Below the pieces are notes generated by a model. It saw only the letters and a list, made by a program, of their open reading frames with translations, did no database searches and had not been told where the DNA came from. A stretch of 64,000 bases of DNA from Klebsiella pneumoniae (lineage in GTDB: Bacteria > Pseudomonadota > Gammaproteobacteria > Enterobacterales > Enterobacteriaceae), in the NCBI RefSeq assembly GCF_000742135.1, contig NZ_KN046818.1:3229447-3293446 (forward strand), given 5' to 3'. The stretch's first letter is position 1; the number at the start of each line of letters is the position of its first letter. A program made the translations under genes and the position numbers. Shown piece after piece: positions 62,732-64,000 of this stretch.

Positions 62732-64000
62732 TTAGCGTTCCGCCAGCGCCTTAAACACCATCGCCACCGCGTGGGCGCCGGGGTCCATGTTGCCGAGCAG
62801 GCTATCGCTGTTGAGATAGGACGCGCGTCCGGCGCCGGCTTTGCTTGACTGGCAGGTGCGATCCGCCCCGGCCTGCGCCGCGGCGAAAGCGGCCTGCAGA
62901 TTCTCCGGTTCGGCCAGCAGCGCCGCCAGGGCCGGCTGCAGAGCGTCGATCATCGTCCTGTCTCCCTCATCGGCGCCGCCGTAAAACTTCATCTGTTCCA
63001 GACCGGCGTTCAGCGCCTCGGCCACGCTGGCGCCTTGCCCCAGCTTCTGCCCGGCAGCGGTGAAGAAGATAGACATCAATACCCCGCTGGAGCCGCCCAT
63101 CACCACCGTCAGGCGTTCGCCGATCAGCGCGAAGAGCGTTGGCAGATCGTTCAGCGGCAGCTGCTGACGCTCGAGCCGCTCGGCAATCTCGCGCGCCCCG
63201 GCGGCGAAGGTGGAGCCGGTATCGCCGTCGCCTACTTTGGCATCCAGCGCGTTGAGATGTTCTTCAAGATCGATGAGGGCGCCGGTCACCTGCGCCACGT
63301 AATCGCCCACCTGTGGGTTGGCCGAGGGCGTAAAATCCACCCGGGCGCTGTCGAGGGTGGACGGCACGACGTTGATAGTCCGCGGCTGCACCGGCTTCTG
63401 CCAGCTGGCGGTTTCCACATCCGAAAGCAGCGCTTTCTCAATACTCTCCTCCAGCACGATGGCGGTCAGCGAGAAGCCTTTCATATCCAGCGCCGTCACC
63501 AGCGAGGCCGGGCCTATTAACCAGTCAATGCGCGCCTGCAGCGGGGTGTTGGCCAGCTCGCGGGTCAGAATCGCCATCTCAGCCACCGACACGCCGCCGA
63601 GGTTATTGAGCATCACCGCCAGGCGGCCGGTTTCCGGTAGGGCGGCGGTCAGTTTTTCCACCATCAGGTTAACGATTTCCGCACTGTTTTGCGTGGCGAT
63701 CGTCGAGGCGCCCGGCTCTCCGTGGATGCCCATTCCCAGCTCGGCGTGACCGGCCTGATGGCGCGGCGCGCTGTCGGCTTCCTGCGGCAGGTGGCAGCTG
63801 GCCAGCGCCACCCCGATGCTGGCGGTATGGCTGGCGGCGTATTGCGCTTCACGCAGGACGGTGGCGAGGTTGAAGCCGCGCTCGGCGAAATAGCCAGCCA
63901 CTTTATGCACCAGAATGGTCCCGGCGATGCCGCGCGGCTGTTTGTTATCCGGCAGCGAAATATCGTCGCCGACGATCAGCATCTCCACGTTGTAGCCGAG
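62732..64000 (-). CDS. dhaK: ATP-dependent dihydroxyacetone kinase (5' end cut by window edge)
   Basis: At least 422 residues of a single-chain DhaK. The visible part holds the end of the DhaK domain (LPDNKQPRGIAGTILVHKVAGYFAE and the covalent-His region GHAELGMGIHGEPG) and the full DhaL ATP domain from about residue 220 on (ALDAKVGDGDTGSTFAAGA, with Asp residues for Mg-ATP, and GGSSGVLMSIFF). Full-length enzymes are about 550 residues, so about 130 N-terminal residues lie beyond the window. It phosphorylates dihydroxyacetone. The rest of a dha regulon may follow outside. Confidence 0.9.
   Translation of the reverse strand, partial: LGYNVEMLIVGDDISLPDNKQPRGIAGTILVHKVAGYFAERGFNLATVLREAQYAASHTASIGVALASCHLPQEADSAPRHQAGHAELGMGIHGEPGASTIATQNSAEIVNLMVEKLTAALPETGRLAVMLNNLGGVSVAEMAILTRELANTPLQARIDWLIGPASLVTALDMKGFSLTAIVLEESIEKALLSDVETASWQKPVQPRTINVVPSTLDSARVDFTPSANPQVGDYVAQVTGALIDLEEHLNALDAKVGDGDTGSTFAAGAREIAERLERQQLPLNDLPTLFALIGERLTVVMGGSSGVLMSIFFTAAGQKLGQGASVAEALNAGLEQMKFYGGADEGDRTMIDALQPALAALLAEPENLQAAFAAAQAGADRTCQSSKAGAGRASYLNSDSLLGNMDPGAHAVAMVFKALAER

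Overview
The window looks like a chromosomal segment of a Klebsiella, most likely of the K. pneumoniae complex. Most genes and their order match the E. coli 69-71 min region (yhbO-yraR-yraQ-dolP-diaA-yraN-lpoA-rsmI, gar genes-rnpB, yha/yqj genes, exu/uxa, ygj genes, patA, yqjI/yqjH). The differences are Klebsiella-like: galactitol and tagatose genes replace the E. coli aga/kba and fimbrial genes, the AI-2 (lsr) locus lies between fadH and patA, the aerotaxis gene aer is absent beside patA, and an ATP-dependent dihydroxyacetone kinase starts at the right edge. Coding regions are GC-rich, and typical enterobacterial REP palindromes occur between genes.

Layout. 1-7105: conserved housekeeping block (stress hydrolase YhbO, YraR, permease YraQ, envelope lipoprotein DolP, replication-initiation factor DiaA, YraN, peptidoglycan-synthase activator LpoA, 16S rRNA methyltransferase RsmI). 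7109-8110: a Fic-domain gene with a tandem-repeat linker, placed directly behind rsmI. 8145-17793: galactitol/tagatose regulon, apparently two leftward transcription units (gatY-tagK-tagT-tagH, then a terminator, then gatZ-A-B-C-D) plus gatR. 18108-19897: an unassigned DeoR regulator and PfkB sugar kinase pair. 19952-26171: galactarate catabolism (garD diverging from garP-L-R-K). 26204-26586: RNase P RNA, followed by terminator-containing tandem repeats. 26816-27998: two exported proteins in an AT-rich patch. 28072-34918: yhaL/yhaK/yhaJ/yhaH, yqjG, yqjF, yqjK-E-D-C, mzrA and yqjA. 35259-40863: hexuronate regulon (exuR, exuT, uxaC-uxaA). 40993-48472: ygjV, sstT, alx with a yybP-ykoY-type leader, ygjR, ygjP, an XRE-cupin regulator diverging from a free-standing B3/4-domain protein, and rlmG. 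48581-50602: fadH. 50786-59324: complete AI-2 locus (lsrK-lsrR diverging from lsrA-C-D-B-F-G). 59371-64000: patA, yqjI/yqjH, and the C-terminal part of a dihydroxyacetone kinase.

Functionally the window is dominated by catabolism of sugar alcohols and acid sugars. Galactitol and tagatose enter through two PTS transporters and converge on tagatose-1,6-bisphosphate. Galactarate is dehydrated, cleaved, reduced and phosphorylated to 2-phosphoglycerate. Galacturonate is imported and isomerised, then its altronate product is dehydrated toward KDG. AI-2 is imported, phosphorylated and degraded. Candidate control sites found by reading: CRP boxes in the gatY and garD/garP gaps, a motif shared by three gat control regions, two LsrR-type inverted repeats of identical 35-bp geometry, an ExuR-like site set, a sigma-54 promoter for patA, and a Fur-like box with TATATCTA repeats between yqjI and yqjH. 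No insertion sequence, prophage, tRNA, rRNA or CRISPR array was seen. No wholly new multi-gene system stands out. The least explained items are the Fic gene with its repeat linker, the XRE-cupin/B3-4 pair with its two-turn direct repeat, the DeoR-kinase pair, and the lipoprotein/LTxxQ pair.
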